Counted from the stretch's first letter, positions 25,991 to 35,336 are shown. The stretch is DNA of 64,000 bases from Dehalogenimonas sp. WBC-2 (GCA_001005265.1 CP011392.1:62001-126000); one strand, 5' to 3'. Notes: generated from the sequence alone by a model not told the origin. Translations and numbers: made by a program.

Positions 25991-26044
25991 TTAACACAAA
26001 TTTAACACTATCTTAAAGACACTTTAATCTTGAGCTTTTATACT
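25991..26044 (+). promoter_or_regulatory. Pho box (four direct repeats, 11-bp period) and -10 box
   Basis: TTAACA (25991), TTAACA (26002), TTAAAG (26013) and TTAATC (26024) are spaced by exactly five bases. This matches the PhoP-box design known from Bacillus (TTAACA-like repeats with 11-bp spacing). A TATACT -10 box at 26039-26044 follows. The array lies upstream of mgsA-pstS and should be the binding site of the PhoP-like regulator encoded at 21891. Confidence 0.85.
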
Positions 26045-26085
26045 TGAGGTTGTAATAAAAAGAGAAAGAATCTTGAGGATCAAAA

Positions 26086-26526
26086 TTGAACGGTATCACC
26101 CTGGCGCTTATTGCCCACGACAACAAGAAAGAAGAAATGCTTTCGCTGATAAAAAATCATAGAGAACATCTTTCACAACTGGCGTTAGTAGCCACCCGTT
26201 CCACCGGTATGCTTATCCAGGCTCGCACAAACCTGCCGGTAACCCTGATGCAGAGCGGACCGATGGGTGGTGACCAGCAGATAGGGTCACTAGTGGCTTC
26301 CGGTGTAGTAAAGGCGGTGATATTTTTAAGGGATCCATTGACTGTTCAACCCCACGAGCCGGATGTTGCTGCCCTGTTGCGCGTATGTGATGTTCATAAC
26401 GTCCCCCTGGCAACCAATGTAACCACTGCTGAAGCGATACTGCACCTAATCTTTGAACACTCAGAAATAATCAATGAAGCTTCAATAAGATCCAGCTTTT
26501 TAACCGGAGTCGTTTCGGCTCTGTAA
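26086..26526 (+). CDS. mgsA: Methylglyoxal synthase
   Basis: A 146-residue enzyme that converts dihydroxyacetone phosphate to methylglyoxal and inorganic phosphate. Motifs: ALIAHDNKKEEM with the substrate-binding His/Asp/Lys, GMLIQARTNL, MQSGPMGGDQQIGSLVASG with the catalytic Asp, and FLRDPLTVQPHEPD. The start codon is TTG with GAGG upstream. The gene lies between a Pho box and pstS, with only 44 bases before the latter, so it is the first gene of the phosphate operon. Because the reaction releases Pi and the known enzymes are inhibited by Pi, expression on phosphate starvation is metabolically sensible. Confidence 0.94.
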   Translation: MNGITLALIAHDNKKEEMLSLIKNHREHLSQLALVATRSTGMLIQARTNLPVTLMQSGPMGGDQQIGSLVASGVVKAVIFLRDPLTVQPHEPDVAALLRVCDVHNVPLATNVTTAEAILHLIFEHSEIINEASIRSSFLTGVVSAL

Positions 26527-26570
26527 ACATAGATTAAATAAAGATAAAAAAAGAAGGAGAAAGAAAAAGG

Positions 26571-27725
26571 TTGAAATCGAAAAATTTATCTAAATGGTTG
26601 GCTCTGCCCTTGACTCTGGCGCTGTTAGTGTCGTTCGGTCTGACAGGTTGCGATAATGATAGCACCACACCCACAACAACTACCATTCCCCCGACAACTA
26701 CTGCTCCCTCCACAACTCAGACTTTAGCCACCATGCCCAATCCAACCATTCCCTTGAATGGCGCCGGTGCCACCTTCCCAGATCCCCTATATAAAAAATG
26801 GTTCGAACTCTTCAATCAACAGTATAAAGTTGCCATCAACTATCAGGCAGTCGGTTCCGGTAGCGGTATCAATGCCATTACCGGACTCACCGTGGACTTC
26901 GGCGCCTCCGATGGTATCATGACTGATGCCCAGATTGCGGCAGCTGAAGCCGCCGGTGGCAAAATCCTGCACATTCCCATGACCAGTGGTTCAGTGGTTA
27001 TTACTTACAATGTCGCCGGTCTCAAGTCTGGTGATCTCAAGTTGTCGTCCGATGTCCTGGCTGATATCTTCCTGAAGAAAATCACCAAATGGAACGATGC
27101 CCGCATAGTAGCTCTGAATCCAACTCTCACCTTGCCGAACGCTGACATCACCGTTGTTCATCGGAGTGACGGTTCAGGCACTACTAATATCTTCACCAAC
27201 TATCTGTCAAAAGTCAGCACCGATTGGGCGAGCCAGGTCGGTAGCGCAAACTCGGTCAACTGGCCTGGAGACATAGGGGCTGCGGGTAATGCCGGCGTAG
27301 CAGGCCAAGTACAGCAGATTCCCAACTCCATCGGGTATGTCGAACTAATCTATGCCTTGCAGAACAACATGGCTTATGCTCAGTTGAAAAATAAAGCTGG
27401 TAACTTTGTCACCCCATCACTGGCGTCGACCACCGCTGCAGCCCAGGGCATCACACTCCCCGATGACATGAAAATCATGATCACCGATTCCGCTAACGCC
27501 CAGGCTTATCCAATTGCCGGATTCACCTGGATTCTAGTTTTCCAGAATCAGACCAACAAGGATAAAGGTGCCGAACTGGTAAACTTCCTGTGGTGGGCGC
27601 TCCACGATGGTGCCTCTGTTGAAGCAGACCTTTCCTACGCTGCTATCCCGGCTGATGCAGTTAAAAAAGCAGAAGTACTTATCAAATCCATCACCTACCA
27701 AGGGCAGTCAATCCTGCCAAAGTAA
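26571..27725 (+). CDS. pstS: Phosphate ABC transporter substrate-binding lipoprotein
   Basis: A 384-residue lipoprotein: signal with lipobox LTGC near residue 27, then a Thr/Pro-rich linker (TTTTIPPTTTAPSTT), then the PstS fold starting LNGAGATFPDPLYKKW. The phosphate-binding residues are visible in GSGSGINAI and HRSDGSGTTNIFTNYL. It binds phosphate outside the membrane and passes it to PstCA. The start is TTG, preceded by AAGGAG. A strong hairpin follows before pstC, probably setting a higher level of PstS than of the permease. Confidence 0.96.
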   Translation: MKSKNLSKWLALPLTLALLVSFGLTGCDNDSTTPTTTTIPPTTTAPSTTQTLATMPNPTIPLNGAGATFPDPLYKKWFELFNQQYKVAINYQAVGSGSGINAITGLTVDFGASDGIMTDAQIAAAEAAGGKILHIPMTSGSVVITYNVAGLKSGDLKLSSDVLADIFLKKITKWNDARIVALNPTLTLPNADITVVHRSDGSGTTNIFTNYLSKVSTDWASQVGSANSVNWPGDIGAAGNAGVAGQVQQIPNSIGYVELIYALQNNMAYAQLKNKAGNFVTPSLASTTAAAQGITLPDDMKIMITDSANAQAYPIAGFTWILVFQNQTNKDKGAELVNFLWWALHDGASVEADLSYAAIPADAVKKAEVLIKSITYQGQSILPK

Positions 27726-27740
27726 AAAAACCGCTAGCCA

Positions 27741-27786
27741 ATGCCGTGATACGGGGATATAATACCACCCGTATCACGGCATTTTT
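27741..27786 (+). terminator. Strong hairpin between pstS and pstC
   Basis: A perfect 15-bp stem (27741-27755 with 27768-27782), a 12-base loop and five T residues. Because pstC starts only 27 bases later without an evident promoter, it probably acts as a partial terminator or mRNA stabiliser that gives more pstS than pstCAB message. Confidence 0.85.
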
Positions 27787-27812
27787 GAAATACAAAAGAC
27801 CGGAAAGACTCA

Positions 27813-28775
27813 ATGCAGGACAACTCTTTAATCGACCCAAGAATAGTGAGGAATAAGAGGCGGATAAGCTACGCTGATCGCCTCTTTTCCGGTTTTACAG
27901 GGTTATTTTCTGTTTTTACGGGAGCCATTCTATTAGCATTGCTGATTGTCCTAAGTATTCAAGCCTGGCCCTCTATCAAAGAGTTCGGTGTATCTTTTTT
28001 AACCAGTTCAGTTTGGGACCCAGTAAAGGAGATTTTTGGAGCTTGGCCAGCGGTTTTCGGGACGTTGGTAAGTTCACTTTTGGCCCTTGTTCTAGCAGTA
28101 CCAATTAGTCTGGGAACAGCGATATTCTTAAGCGAACTAGCGCCTAAATGGATGCGCGGACCGGGCTCTTTCATTATCGAGATGCTGGCTGCAATACCCA
28201 GTGTCATTATCGGCTTGTGGGGTATATTCGTCATGGTGCCGTTCCTGAGACCGATTGAAGAGTGGTTAGGGTTGCATTTGGGATTTGTGCCGCTTTTCCA
28301 GGGTAACACCTTTGGAGGTTTCAACATCCTAGCAGCCAGTCTACTCCTGACCATCATGATCATTCCGATCATTACGGCCGTTAGCCGTGACGCTATCAAA
28401 GCAGTTCCTGTTTCTCAAAAAGAGGCGATGCTTGCATTAGGCGCTACTCGCTGGGAGACTTTAAGTCGTGTAGTCCTACCGTTCTGTCGTTCCGGACTCA
28501 TCGGTGCGGTCATCCTCGGTCTGGGCCGTGCCCTTGGCGAAACGATGGCAGTCACCATGGTCATCGGCAATGCGGATAGAACCAGCACTTCGCTTTTTTC
28601 TTCAGGTACCACTATCGCCAGTAAGATTGCCTCCCAGTTCGGGGAGTCGAGTGGTTTGTCTTTGAGTAGTCTCATGGAACTGGCTTTAATACTTCTCGGT
28701 GTCACTCTGCTAGTTAATGTCGTCGCCCGGTTGTTAGTTTGGCGACTGACTGCGATCAAGGCAGGGAGAGTATAA
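27813..28775 (+). CDS. pstC: Phosphate ABC transporter permease PstC
   Basis: A 320-residue inner-membrane permease with six segments. Family features: SVWDPVKEIFGAWPAVFGTL, IEMLAAIPSVIIGLWGIF, and the ABC-coupling EAA loop KEAMLALGATRWETL...GRALGETMAVTMVIGN. Forms the channel with PstA. It lies one base before pstA and after the pstS hairpin. Confidence 0.95.
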   Translation: MQDNSLIDPRIVRNKRRISYADRLFSGFTGLFSVFTGAILLALLIVLSIQAWPSIKEFGVSFLTSSVWDPVKEIFGAWPAVFGTLVSSLLALVLAVPISLGTAIFLSELAPKWMRGPGSFIIEMLAAIPSVIIGLWGIFVMVPFLRPIEEWLGLHLGFVPLFQGNTFGGFNILAASLLLTIMIIPIITAVSRDAIKAVPVSQKEAMLALGATRWETLSRVVLPFCRSGLIGAVILGLGRALGETMAVTMVIGNADRTSTSLFSSGTTIASKIASQFGESSGLSLSSLMELALILLGVTLLVNVVARLLVWRLTAIKAGRV

Positions 28776-28776
28776 T

Positions 28777-29619
28777 ATGGTAAATCTTATGATCCGTCGT
28801 AAGTTGACTAACCGTCTGATGATCGGGCTATCGGGTGTGGCGGCGTTGATCGGAATGACTCTACTTGGGCTGATATTAGGTTATACTATTGTTCATGGCT
28901 TGACGTTCATCAACCTAGATTTTATTACACATGCGGCAAAACCGACAGGTGAAGTTGGCGGCGGCATGGGGAATGAAATCCTGGGTACCTTAGTACTCGT
29001 TGGGATAGCTTCTGCCATCGCTATCCCTGTAGGCCTCATGACCGGACTTTTTCTTGCAGACTTCGGTAGGCCAATGATGGCCGCTGCTTTCAGATTCATT
29101 GCCGATATTCTGGCTGGAGTCCCATCTATCGTGGTTGGCGTCTTCGCTTTTGCCATCGTTGTGAAACCGATGCATTCGTTCTCGGCACTTTCAGGAGGTA
29201 TAGCCCTTGCAATAATCATGGTGCCGATAATAGCTCGAACTGCGGAGGAAGCTTTGCGCCTGGTCCCGGTTTCCATGCGGGAAGCGGCCCTGGCTCTTGG
29301 TATCACACGCTGGCGTTCTGTATTAGGTGTTATTATTCCTGGCGCGTTAACTGGTATTATCACCGGCATTATGCTGGGCGTTGCCCGTATCGCCGGTGAA
29401 ACCGCACCGCTTTTATTCACAGCACTTGGGAGTAATTTCGGTTTCCAAGGAATCCTGAAACCCATTGGAGCATTACCGCTGCAAATATATCATTATGCGT
29501 TATCCCCGTTTAAAGATCAGCAGCAGCAGGCGTGGGCTGGCGCTTTTCTTCTGGTAGTATTGGTCTTAATTATCAGCCTCGTTGTCCGCTGGCTTAGTCG
29601 AGGGAGGCAACGGATGTGA
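28777..29619 (+). CDS. pstA: Phosphate ABC transporter permease PstA
   Basis: A 280-residue inner-membrane permease, partner of PstC. Visible: [42 protein letters not shown], and the coupling loop [15 protein letters not shown] followed by [16 protein letters not shown]. Starts one base after the pstC stop. Confidence 0.95.
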   Translation: MVNLMIRRKLTNRLMIGLSGVAALIGMTLLGLILGYTIVHGLTFINLDFITHAAKPTGEVGGGMGNEILGTLVLVGIASAIAIPVGLMTGLFLADFGRPMMAAAFRFIADILAGVPSIVVGVFAFAIVVKPMHSFSALSGGIALAIIMVPIIARTAEEALRLVPVSMREAALALGITRWRSVLGVIIPGALTGIITGIMLGVARIAGETAPLLFTALGSNFGFQGILKPIGALPLQIYHYALSPFKDQQQQAWAGAFLLVVLVLIISLVVRWLSRGRQRM

Positions 29620-29671
29620 AAATTATCATGAGTATAACGTTACTTTTCGACGAACTTGGAGACACACACTA

Positions 29672-30463
29672 ATGGTTATGCAGAATCAAAAAGGAACTAT
29701 GGAAGTTGACCATCTTAAGGCTTGGTATGGTAAAACATTGGCCGTTAACGATATAAGCATGAAAATTAAACCCAAGTCTATCACAGCAATAATAGGACCA
29801 TCAGGCTGCGGTAAATCTACTTTTATCAGGTGTCTTAACAGGCTGCATGAAATTTCAAATAATGGGCGAGTTGATGGCAGCGTACGTCTTGATGGCAATG
29901 ATATTTATGACCCGAGCGTAGACCCGGTCATGATTCGACGGCATATAGGTATGGTATTTCAGAAACCTACACCATTCCCGACAATGTCCATATTTGATAA
30001 TGTCGTTTCTGGGATTCGATTGACTCGACTGTGGAGCCGCCGCAAGCAAATGGCTGAAGTTGTGGAGCGGAGTTTGCGGCATGCAGCACTTTGGGATGAG
30101 GTCAAGGATAAACTAGGTGAATCCGGAGCGTCTCTGTCAGGGGGACAGCAACAACGGCTTTGTATTGCGCGGGCGCTAGCTGTTGAACCTGAGATCATTC
30201 TTCTTGATGAACCATGTAGCGCATTGGATCCGATAGCAACGTTGAAAATTGAAGACCTGATGAGAAACCTGGCACAGGATTTTACCCTCGTGATTGTCAC
30301 TCACAACATGCAGCAAGCGGCCCGGGTTTCAGATATGGCAGCTTTTTTCATGATAGACGAAAAATGTGCCGGCACTCTGGTGGAATATGACGAAACTTCC
30401 AAGATTTTCACTAATCCCAATGATAAGCGTACTGAGGATTACATCACCGGTCGCTTCGGGTAA
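29672..30463 (+). CDS. pstB: Phosphate ABC transporter ATPase PstB
   Basis: A 263-residue ABC ATPase driving phosphate import. Walker A is [13 protein letters not shown], the Q loop [10 protein letters not shown], the signature [15 protein letters not shown], Walker [14 protein letters not shown] and the switch His in VTHNMQQA. The ATG at 29672 was chosen; the ATG at 29699, with AAGGA close upstream, would also give a complete domain ([11 protein letters not shown]). The frame further upstream overlaps pstA and lacks homology. Confidence 0.95.
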   Translation: MVMQNQKGTMEVDHLKAWYGKTLAVNDISMKIKPKSITAIIGPSGCGKSTFIRCLNRLHEISNNGRVDGSVRLDGNDIYDPSVDPVMIRRHIGMVFQKPTPFPTMSIFDNVVSGIRLTRLWSRRKQMAEVVERSLRHAALWDEVKDKLGESGASLSGGQQQRLCIARALAVEPEIILLDEPCSALDPIATLKIEDLMRNLAQDFTLVIVTHNMQQAARVSDMAAFFMIDEKCAGTLVEYDETSKIFTNPNDKRTEDYITGRFG

Positions 30464-30491
30464 GTAACTACTGGCATCAGAAAGAGCGCAA

Positions 30492-30869
30492 TTGGAACAT
30501 TACAAACTCATTTTACCAGAGCACCTCAACCACGATGGTTTTCTGTTCGGCGGCAATATGCTGAAATGGATCGACGAATTTGCATATATCACCGCAAATC
30601 AGGAATTTCCAGGCAACCGTTTCGTTACGATTGCACTTGATAATGTGGCTTTTCACCATCCCGTAACCGGTGGGGAAATAATCAAGTTTGAGGTTGGCCT
30701 GCACCAGTTAGGTAAAACTTCGGTTCAATATAAAGTTAGGGTGTTTGGAACGCGGCGTCACTCCTGTCCAGAAGCGGTACTATTTGAGACAAGGATTACT
30801 TTCGTTGCGGTAGATAATAACGGCAATAAGCGTAGTATTTTGGTACAAGAGGTTAACAATGAGAGTTGA
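30492..30869 (+). CDS. Hotdog-fold acyl-CoA thioesterase
   Basis: A 125-residue single-hotdog protein of the acyl-CoA hydrolase (BACH/YciA) type. The typical segment HDGFLFGGNMLKWIDEFAYITA contains the active-site Asp/Glu region (core GGNMLKWIDE), and VTIALDNVAFHHPVTGGEII is characteristic. The start is TTG; no strong ribosome binding site is seen. It sits between pstB and phoU and overlaps phoU by 11 bases, so it belongs to the phosphate operon, an unusual place for this enzyme. Confidence 0.85.
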   Translation: MEHYKLILPEHLNHDGFLFGGNMLKWIDEFAYITANQEFPGNRFVTIALDNVAFHHPVTGGEIIKFEVGLHQLGKTSVQYKVRVFGTRRHSCPEAVLFETRITFVAVDNNGNKRSILVQEVNNES

Positions 30870-31518
30870 TTACGAGCGCCATCTTAAGCAATTACAGGAT
30901 AAGGTCTTAAGCCTTGGAAGTATGGTAGAAAATGCGATTCTCCTTTCAATGGAAGCGATGAAGAACCGTGATATCCTGCTGGCGGATAAAGTGATCAAAG
31001 ACGATGCGTTAATCAACAAGAAGCGCTTTGAAATTGAAGAAGACTGTATTAACCTTATCGCTACTCAGGCACCAATGGCCCGAGATTTGCGGATAATTGT
31101 TGCCGTGTTAAATATTATCGTTGACCTGGAGAGAATTGGTGACCATGCCTCAGGCAATGCCAAAATTGCCATTATGCTGGGTGATGAACCGCCGCTAAAA
31201 CCGCTTATTGACCTGCCGCGCATGGCTGATAAAACCGCTGATATGCTTCGGAGGGCATTAGATGCCTTTGTCAAACGCGATGCTGGCGCCGCTAGGAAGG
31301 TCACTGATGATGATGATGAGGTGGATGGTTTGTACGACCAGATCTTTCGTGAATTATTATACTTTATGGTCGAAGACCCTAAAACGGTTAATCGGGCGAC
31401 TCGGCTTATATGGGCTGCACATAACCTGGAGCGGTCTGCTGACCGGGCAACCAATATCTGTGAGCGTGTCGTCTTTGTGGTGACTGGTAAGCAGGAAGAG
31501 ATAGGTGGAAAATATTGA
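30859..31518 (+). CDS. phoU: Phosphate signalling protein PhoU
   Basis: A 219-residue protein of two similar three-helix bundles, with the metal-binding ExxxD motifs of the family (RDLRIIVAVLNIIVDLERIGDHA in the first half, core DLERIGDHA, and NLERSADRATNICER in the second). PhoU links PstB to the sensor kinase and shuts off the Pho response when phosphate is sufficient. Start ATG lies within the end of the thioesterase gene. Confidence 0.95.
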   Translation: MRVDYERHLKQLQDKVLSLGSMVENAILLSMEAMKNRDILLADKVIKDDALINKKRFEIEEDCINLIATQAPMARDLRIIVAVLNIIVDLERIGDHASGNAKIAIMLGDEPPLKPLIDLPRMADKTADMLRRALDAFVKRDAGAARKVTDDDDEVDGLYDQIFRELLYFMVEDPKTVNRATRLIWAAHNLERSADRATNICERVVFVVTGKQEEIGGKY

Positions 31519-31549
31519 TCGGTTACCCTTCCCATTACTGAGAAGCGAA

Positions 31550-31963
31550 ATGAAGAAAGTCCTCTTTGTTTGTATCCATAATTCCGGTCGAAGCAAAATG
31601 GCTGAGATTTTATTCAATCATTATGCCGGTGATAAGGCAAGATCAGAATCAGCTGGTACGGCTCCGGGGGGTGTGGTTAATCCGGTAGTGGTTGAGGTTA
31701 TGAAGGAACTGGGGTTTGACTTGAGTGCTGAAAAGCCGCGGCTGCTGACACACGAGATGATTCTTAATGCGGATAAAGTGATAACCATGGGATGCATGAA
31801 GGGTGAAGGTATTTGTCCGGTTGTTTTCACCCCCGCCGAGGACTGGGCATTACCGGATCCAAAGGGCCAGGATATTGTTACTGTGCGTCAAATACGTGAT
31901 GAAATCAAAACGCGAGTGATAGAACTGGTCAAACACTTAGGTGTTGTTGCCAAATATCAGTAG
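31550..31963 (+). CDS. arsC: Thioredoxin-type arsenate reductase (low-MW phosphatase fold)
   Basis: A 137-residue protein of the LMW-phosphatase fold. The P-loop VCIHNSGRS contains the nucleophile Cys8; Cys82 and Cys89 (GCMKGEGICP) match the position of the redox pair in staphylococcal/Bacillus ArsC, and DPKGQD has the acid Asp. This triad indicates reduction of arsenate to arsenite with thioredoxin rather than simple phosphatase activity. The start MKKVLFVC at 31550 is preferred; an upstream ATG at 31505 overlaps phoU. Last gene of the pst operon; because Pst can import arsenate, the linkage is sensible. Confidence 0.85.
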   Translation: MKKVLFVCIHNSGRSKMAEILFNHYAGDKARSESAGTAPGGVVNPVVVEVMKELGFDLSAEKPRLLTHEMILNADKVITMGCMKGEGICPVVFTPAEDWALPDPKGQDIVTVRQIRDEIKTRVIELVKHLGVVAKYQ

Positions 31964-31978
31964 CGTGCAAGTCAAGGC

Positions 31979-32905
31979 TTAACGAAAAAATGCTTGCTGG
32001 AATAAATTCACCACATGATGACGGATCAAAGGATAAAACACCCAGGCGCTGGCATGACCGGAAGGCAGCCATTTTTGTTTAGGTCGGCCGCATGCTTGCC
32101 AAAATTCTTTAACCGTTTCCATTGGAAAGTATTCATCCCAGCGGGCATTCATCATCAATACCGATTTACCTTTAATCTCTGAAGCGAAGGTGTATGGATC
32201 GAAAAGGTAGCCGATTTGCGGTGGCGTCACATTGACAAAGCCCCGTGTTGAAACATCCGCTACATAGGCCATGTAGCGGCTCTGGTTCTTTCGGAATAAT
32301 TCATCACTGATGTCATATTTGGCGTAACGCCGACTGGTGCGGGTGCGAGCCAGTTTTTCCAGATTGCCACCGGTGAACAGAAGCGCTCCGGCTCTAACCC
32401 TCGGTTCAACGCCCATGGCTATAGCCGAGACATATCCACCGAAGCTGATTCCGGTGACTCCTAAACGCCGGGTATTGAGTTCGGTACGGGTTTCTGCCCA
32501 ATCTAAGGCCTGACGGATATTGATTACCGAAATACGGTACAGGTTGAACCAGTCTTGAGGGGAAAGATCATAGAACCGTTTTTTGAGTTCAATCGGCAAA
32601 CGCCGGGAGTGGATAGGCATATAGAGAACCAAACTGGCGATGCCCGCCCTCGCTAACGCGTGAGCCAAAAAACGGCAGGGTAAAGTGCTGGTATCGCCTA
32701 CACCATGCACCAAGATTACCAATGGTGGCTTGTCTATTTGCTCAGGGAGATAATAATCACCGCTGACGGTATTCATTTCCGGATAATCTGATGGACAAGC
32801 TGAGTCAAACTCAAGTCCAAAACGTTGGAATTGGTTGGAAATGGAAACTTCCTTGAGCTGGTAGTGTTCAATTGGAACGTAGTCGTAGGGATTGACTTTG
32901 TCCAT
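31979..32905 (-). CDS. Alpha/beta hydrolase
   Basis: A 308-residue cytoplasmic hydrolase. The oxyanion segment is VILVHGVGDTSTLP, the nucleophile elbow GISFGGYVSA gives the Ser, and a C-terminal GHAS His with an acidic ARWDEYF segment complete a likely triad. Family resembles dienelactone-hydrolase-like/AXE-type hydrolases; substrate unknown. It converges with the arsC gene (16-base gap) and is divergent from the response regulator gene at 33019. Confidence 0.85.
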   Translation of the reverse strand: MDKVNPYDYVPIEHYQLKEVSISNQFQRFGLEFDSACPSDYPEMNTVSGDYYLPEQIDKPPLVILVHGVGDTSTLPCRFLAHALARAGIASLVLYMPIHSRRLPIELKKRFYDLSPQDWFNLYRISVINIRQALDWAETRTELNTRRLGVTGISFGGYVSAIAMGVEPRVRAGALLFTGGNLEKLARTRTSRRYAKYDISDELFRKNQSRYMAYVADVSTRGFVNVTPPQIGYLFDPYTFASEIKGKSVLMMNARWDEYFPMETVKEFWQACGRPKQKWLPSGHASAWVFYPLIRHHVVNLFQQAFFR

Positions 32906-33018
32906 ATCAAACCGATTTTACGCCTAATGTTATTGTTAGGCAATACCGGCTGATTTTGCCTGAATTACTCTTGCTTAGTGACAGTGAGGCGACTATACTC
33001 TTGGCAAGGATTAATGTG

Positions 33019-33393
33019 ATGGCAGTAAAAATATTAGTTGTTGATGATCAAGTGCAGATACGCCGTTTGGTAAGCGCTATTTTGGGTGCAGAATACCAGG
33101 TGTTGGAGGCAACCGGTGGTGAGGAGGCGCTGCAAATAGCCCGTCAGGATATGCCGGATCTGGTAATCATGGACATACTAATGCCTGGTATGGATGGGTT
33201 GACCGCCTGTAGCCAGATTAAGAACGACCCGGTGACTTCAAAAATCCCGGTATTAGTATTGACCATAATTGACTACGATCTTAACCGCCGTTTTGCGGAA
33301 GACCTCGGCGCGGACGGCTATATAACTAAGCCGTTTACAGCAGAAAGCTTGCGTGAAGCGGTTGCCAGGCATCTCAAACCCACTGCGGCTTGA
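33019..33393 (+). CDS. Single-domain response regulator
   Basis: A 124-residue CheY-like receiver. Acidic pocket VVDDQ at residues 7-11, phospho-acceptor in LVIMDILMPGMDGL, and Lys in YITKPFTAESL. No output domain and no kinase gene nearby. The ATG at 33019 has AAGGA eight bases upstream; an earlier start at 32956 adds non-homologous residues. Confidence 0.9.
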   Translation: MAVKILVVDDQVQIRRLVSAILGAEYQVLEATGGEEALQIARQDMPDLVIMDILMPGMDGLTACSQIKNDPVTSKIPVLVLTIIDYDLNRRFAEDLGADGYITKPFTAESLREAVARHLKPTAA

Positions 33394-33516
33394 TTAATAA
33401 TTTTCTGTTTCAGTGTTCTTAAGCCAGAACTCCGTTTTATCAGAGTATCGCCTCGGAGATATGGCCTGTGATTTTCAGGGAACCAGCAACACAAGTAGCA
33501 TACAGATTGGCAAGAT

Positions 33517-34425
33517 TTATCTTTTTTTAAGAAGTTTTTCTGCTTTATCCAATGATTGAGCGTGCTTGTATATGTTCCGCCAGGGATCAGGCCGTATCGA
33601 TAACAATCCAAAAAGAGTGTCAATATTATAGCTGGCTGAATTGAGGTTTTTGTCTTCCAGTTCTTCCCAGGTGATCGGTACTGCCACGGTAGCGCCTCTT
33701 CTGGCCCGCACTGAATAGGGAGCTACCGCCGTTTGGGCGTAGTTATTGCGTGCCGTGTCAATAAATATCCGGGTACCGCGTTTGGCAATACGAACCTCGG
33801 TGGTGAGGGTTTCTGGGTGGCGATTTTCTAATAGAACCGCTGTTTCATGGGCGAAGGTCTTGACCTGATTGAATTCCGCTTTCCGGTCTATTGGCACCAC
33901 GATGTGCAGCCCCCGTGATCCGGTAGTCTTGACATAACTCGTTAGCCCAAGTTCGGAAAGTAGATCTCGTAAGCCAAAGGCGGTCTCTCTTACAGAATTG
34001 AAATCATTGGTTTGAGGGTCCAGATCAAAGACAATCAGGTCAGGATTATGGGGTTTGTCAGTGCGAGACAACCATGTATGGTGGGTTATCACCGCCTGCT
34101 GTGTGAAGTACACAAGTGCTGCCTTCGAGTCGGCGATGGCATAAAGGGTGGTGTCTTTTTCACCAGGGAGTGGTGCTCGCTTGATCCATGGTGGATAGTA
34201 TTCAGGAGTCGATTTTTGGTAAAAACCTTCTCCCCCGATACCGTCTGGAAAGCGCTGGAACGATAACGGACGGTCTTGAAGGTACGGCAGCATAACCGGG
34301 GCAATTTTAAGGTAGTATTGAATAAGCTGCCCCTTGGTAATACCGTCATCAGGGAAAAGGACTTTGTCGGTATTGGAAATCTCAAACTGATGACCATCAA
34401 GTGTGGTGGAAATTCTGTCAGCCAT
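33517..34425 (-). CDS. LigD-type primase-polymerase domain protein
   Basis: A 302-residue stand-alone polymerase domain of the LigD/AEP type. Visible: TNTDKVLFPDDGITKGQLIQYY-like start (ISNTDKVLFPDDGITKG), the catalytic acidic motif DLIVFDLDP, the SGSRGLHIVVPI-like motif (TTGSRGLHIVVPIDR), and the C-terminal VRARRGATVAVPITWEEL. In NHEJ systems this domain extends and repairs ends before sealing by ligase with Ku; no Ku, ligase or nuclease gene is in the window. The ATG at 34425 gives the usual start; an upstream extension to 34548 has no homology. Confidence 0.88.
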   Translation of the reverse strand: MADRISTTLDGHQFEISNTDKVLFPDDGITKGQLIQYYLKIAPVMLPYLQDRPLSFQRFPDGIGGEGFYQKSTPEYYPPWIKRAPLPGEKDTTLYAIADSKAALVYFTQQAVITHHTWLSRTDKPHNPDLIVFDLDPQTNDFNSVRETAFGLRDLLSELGLTSYVKTTGSRGLHIVVPIDRKAEFNQVKTFAHETAVLLENRHPETLTTEVRIAKRGTRIFIDTARNNYAQTAVAPYSVRARRGATVAVPITWEELEDKNLNSASYNIDTLFGLLSIRPDPWRNIYKHAQSLDKAEKLLKKR

Positions 34426-34682
34426 GAATCCAATATACCAGTAAATATTATTACGCGCTATCCAGAGAAGTTCTGGTATTGAAACTATGCCGTAACAGAC
34501 TTTGAGTTGGATGGATACTACTGCCGTCATCGGTATGACGGTTGCCAAACGGATAGGTATACGAAGTTCACGAACCGATATTAGTGCTGGAAAACCTAAC
34601 CTCTAGATAACAAAATTGCTATCCGACTTGCGGCCACGTTATCTCGACTGTCATTTGCTTATTACTTAGTTTACAAATGAAG

Positions 34683-35336
34683 TTATGAGTGGGTTAAAAC
34701 AATTGTGAGTTTAATATCACCGAAACCAACCAAACTATGTTCGGTAGCGGTGTTGTCGTTTGCTCCTAAGGCATAAAGGAATGGATTCGAACCATTGACG
34801 AACGCTATGTCGTATGGGTCACCGGTGTTAAGCAACCGCTTAAACTCAAGAGTGGTGACCCCATTTGCTTCACTGCCGGATATAATCTGGAGATCATCCT
34901 TACCGCCTAATACTGAATCCTTAGGGTGATCACCGGAATAGCCTGGATCATATGAATCCACCAGATTGACCTGTCCGTCGCTGACAAAACCTATCATGAG
35001 ATCCGATTGGCTCTTTGAGAGAGATGGCGATAGGGCTATGGCCACCCAACCGGTTGTTTTAGCTTTGATGCCGATAAAAATGGTGTCTTCGGTGATGCTC
35101 CAACTGACTCTGAACAGACCACCGGTAACTAGTAAGGTATCATTATATTTACCAGCAGGGAACTCCATTGCTGATAAGGGAATGGTAGAGGTGGGTGGTT
35201 TTGAGGTAGTCGGAGGTGGAGTGGTACCACCACCGCATCCTGTAAGCATCAAACTCAATAAAAAAATTACGGTAATTGAGGCTGCCAAAGTTCTTTTGCT
35301 AAGCAACGATTTAATAATTGACTTTGTCTCTTTCAA
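34683..35336 (-). CDS. DOMON-domain lipoprotein
   Basis: A 217-residue secreted lipoprotein. A Lys-rich start, hydrophobic core and lipobox LTGC near residue 34 are followed by a Thr/Pro linker and a DOMON-like beta-sandwich (FRVSWSITEDTIFIGIKAKTTGWVAIAL, core TGWVAIALSPS; later GGKDDLQIISGSE and LEFKRLLNTGDPYDIAF). DOMON domains bind heme or sugars and occur in extracellular electron-transfer proteins; whether heme is bound here is unknown. The start appears to be TTG at 35336, with no clear ribosome binding site. Confidence 0.8.
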   Translation of the reverse strand: MKETKSIIKSLLSKRTLAASITVIFLLSLMLTGCGGGTTPPPTTSKPPTSTIPLSAMEFPAGKYNDTLLVTGGLFRVSWSITEDTIFIGIKAKTTGWVAIALSPSLSKSQSDLMIGFVSDGQVNLVDSYDPGYSGDHPKDSVLGGKDDLQIISGSEANGVTTLEFKRLLNTGDPYDIAFVNGSNPFLYALGANDNTATEHSLVGFGDIKLTIVLTHS

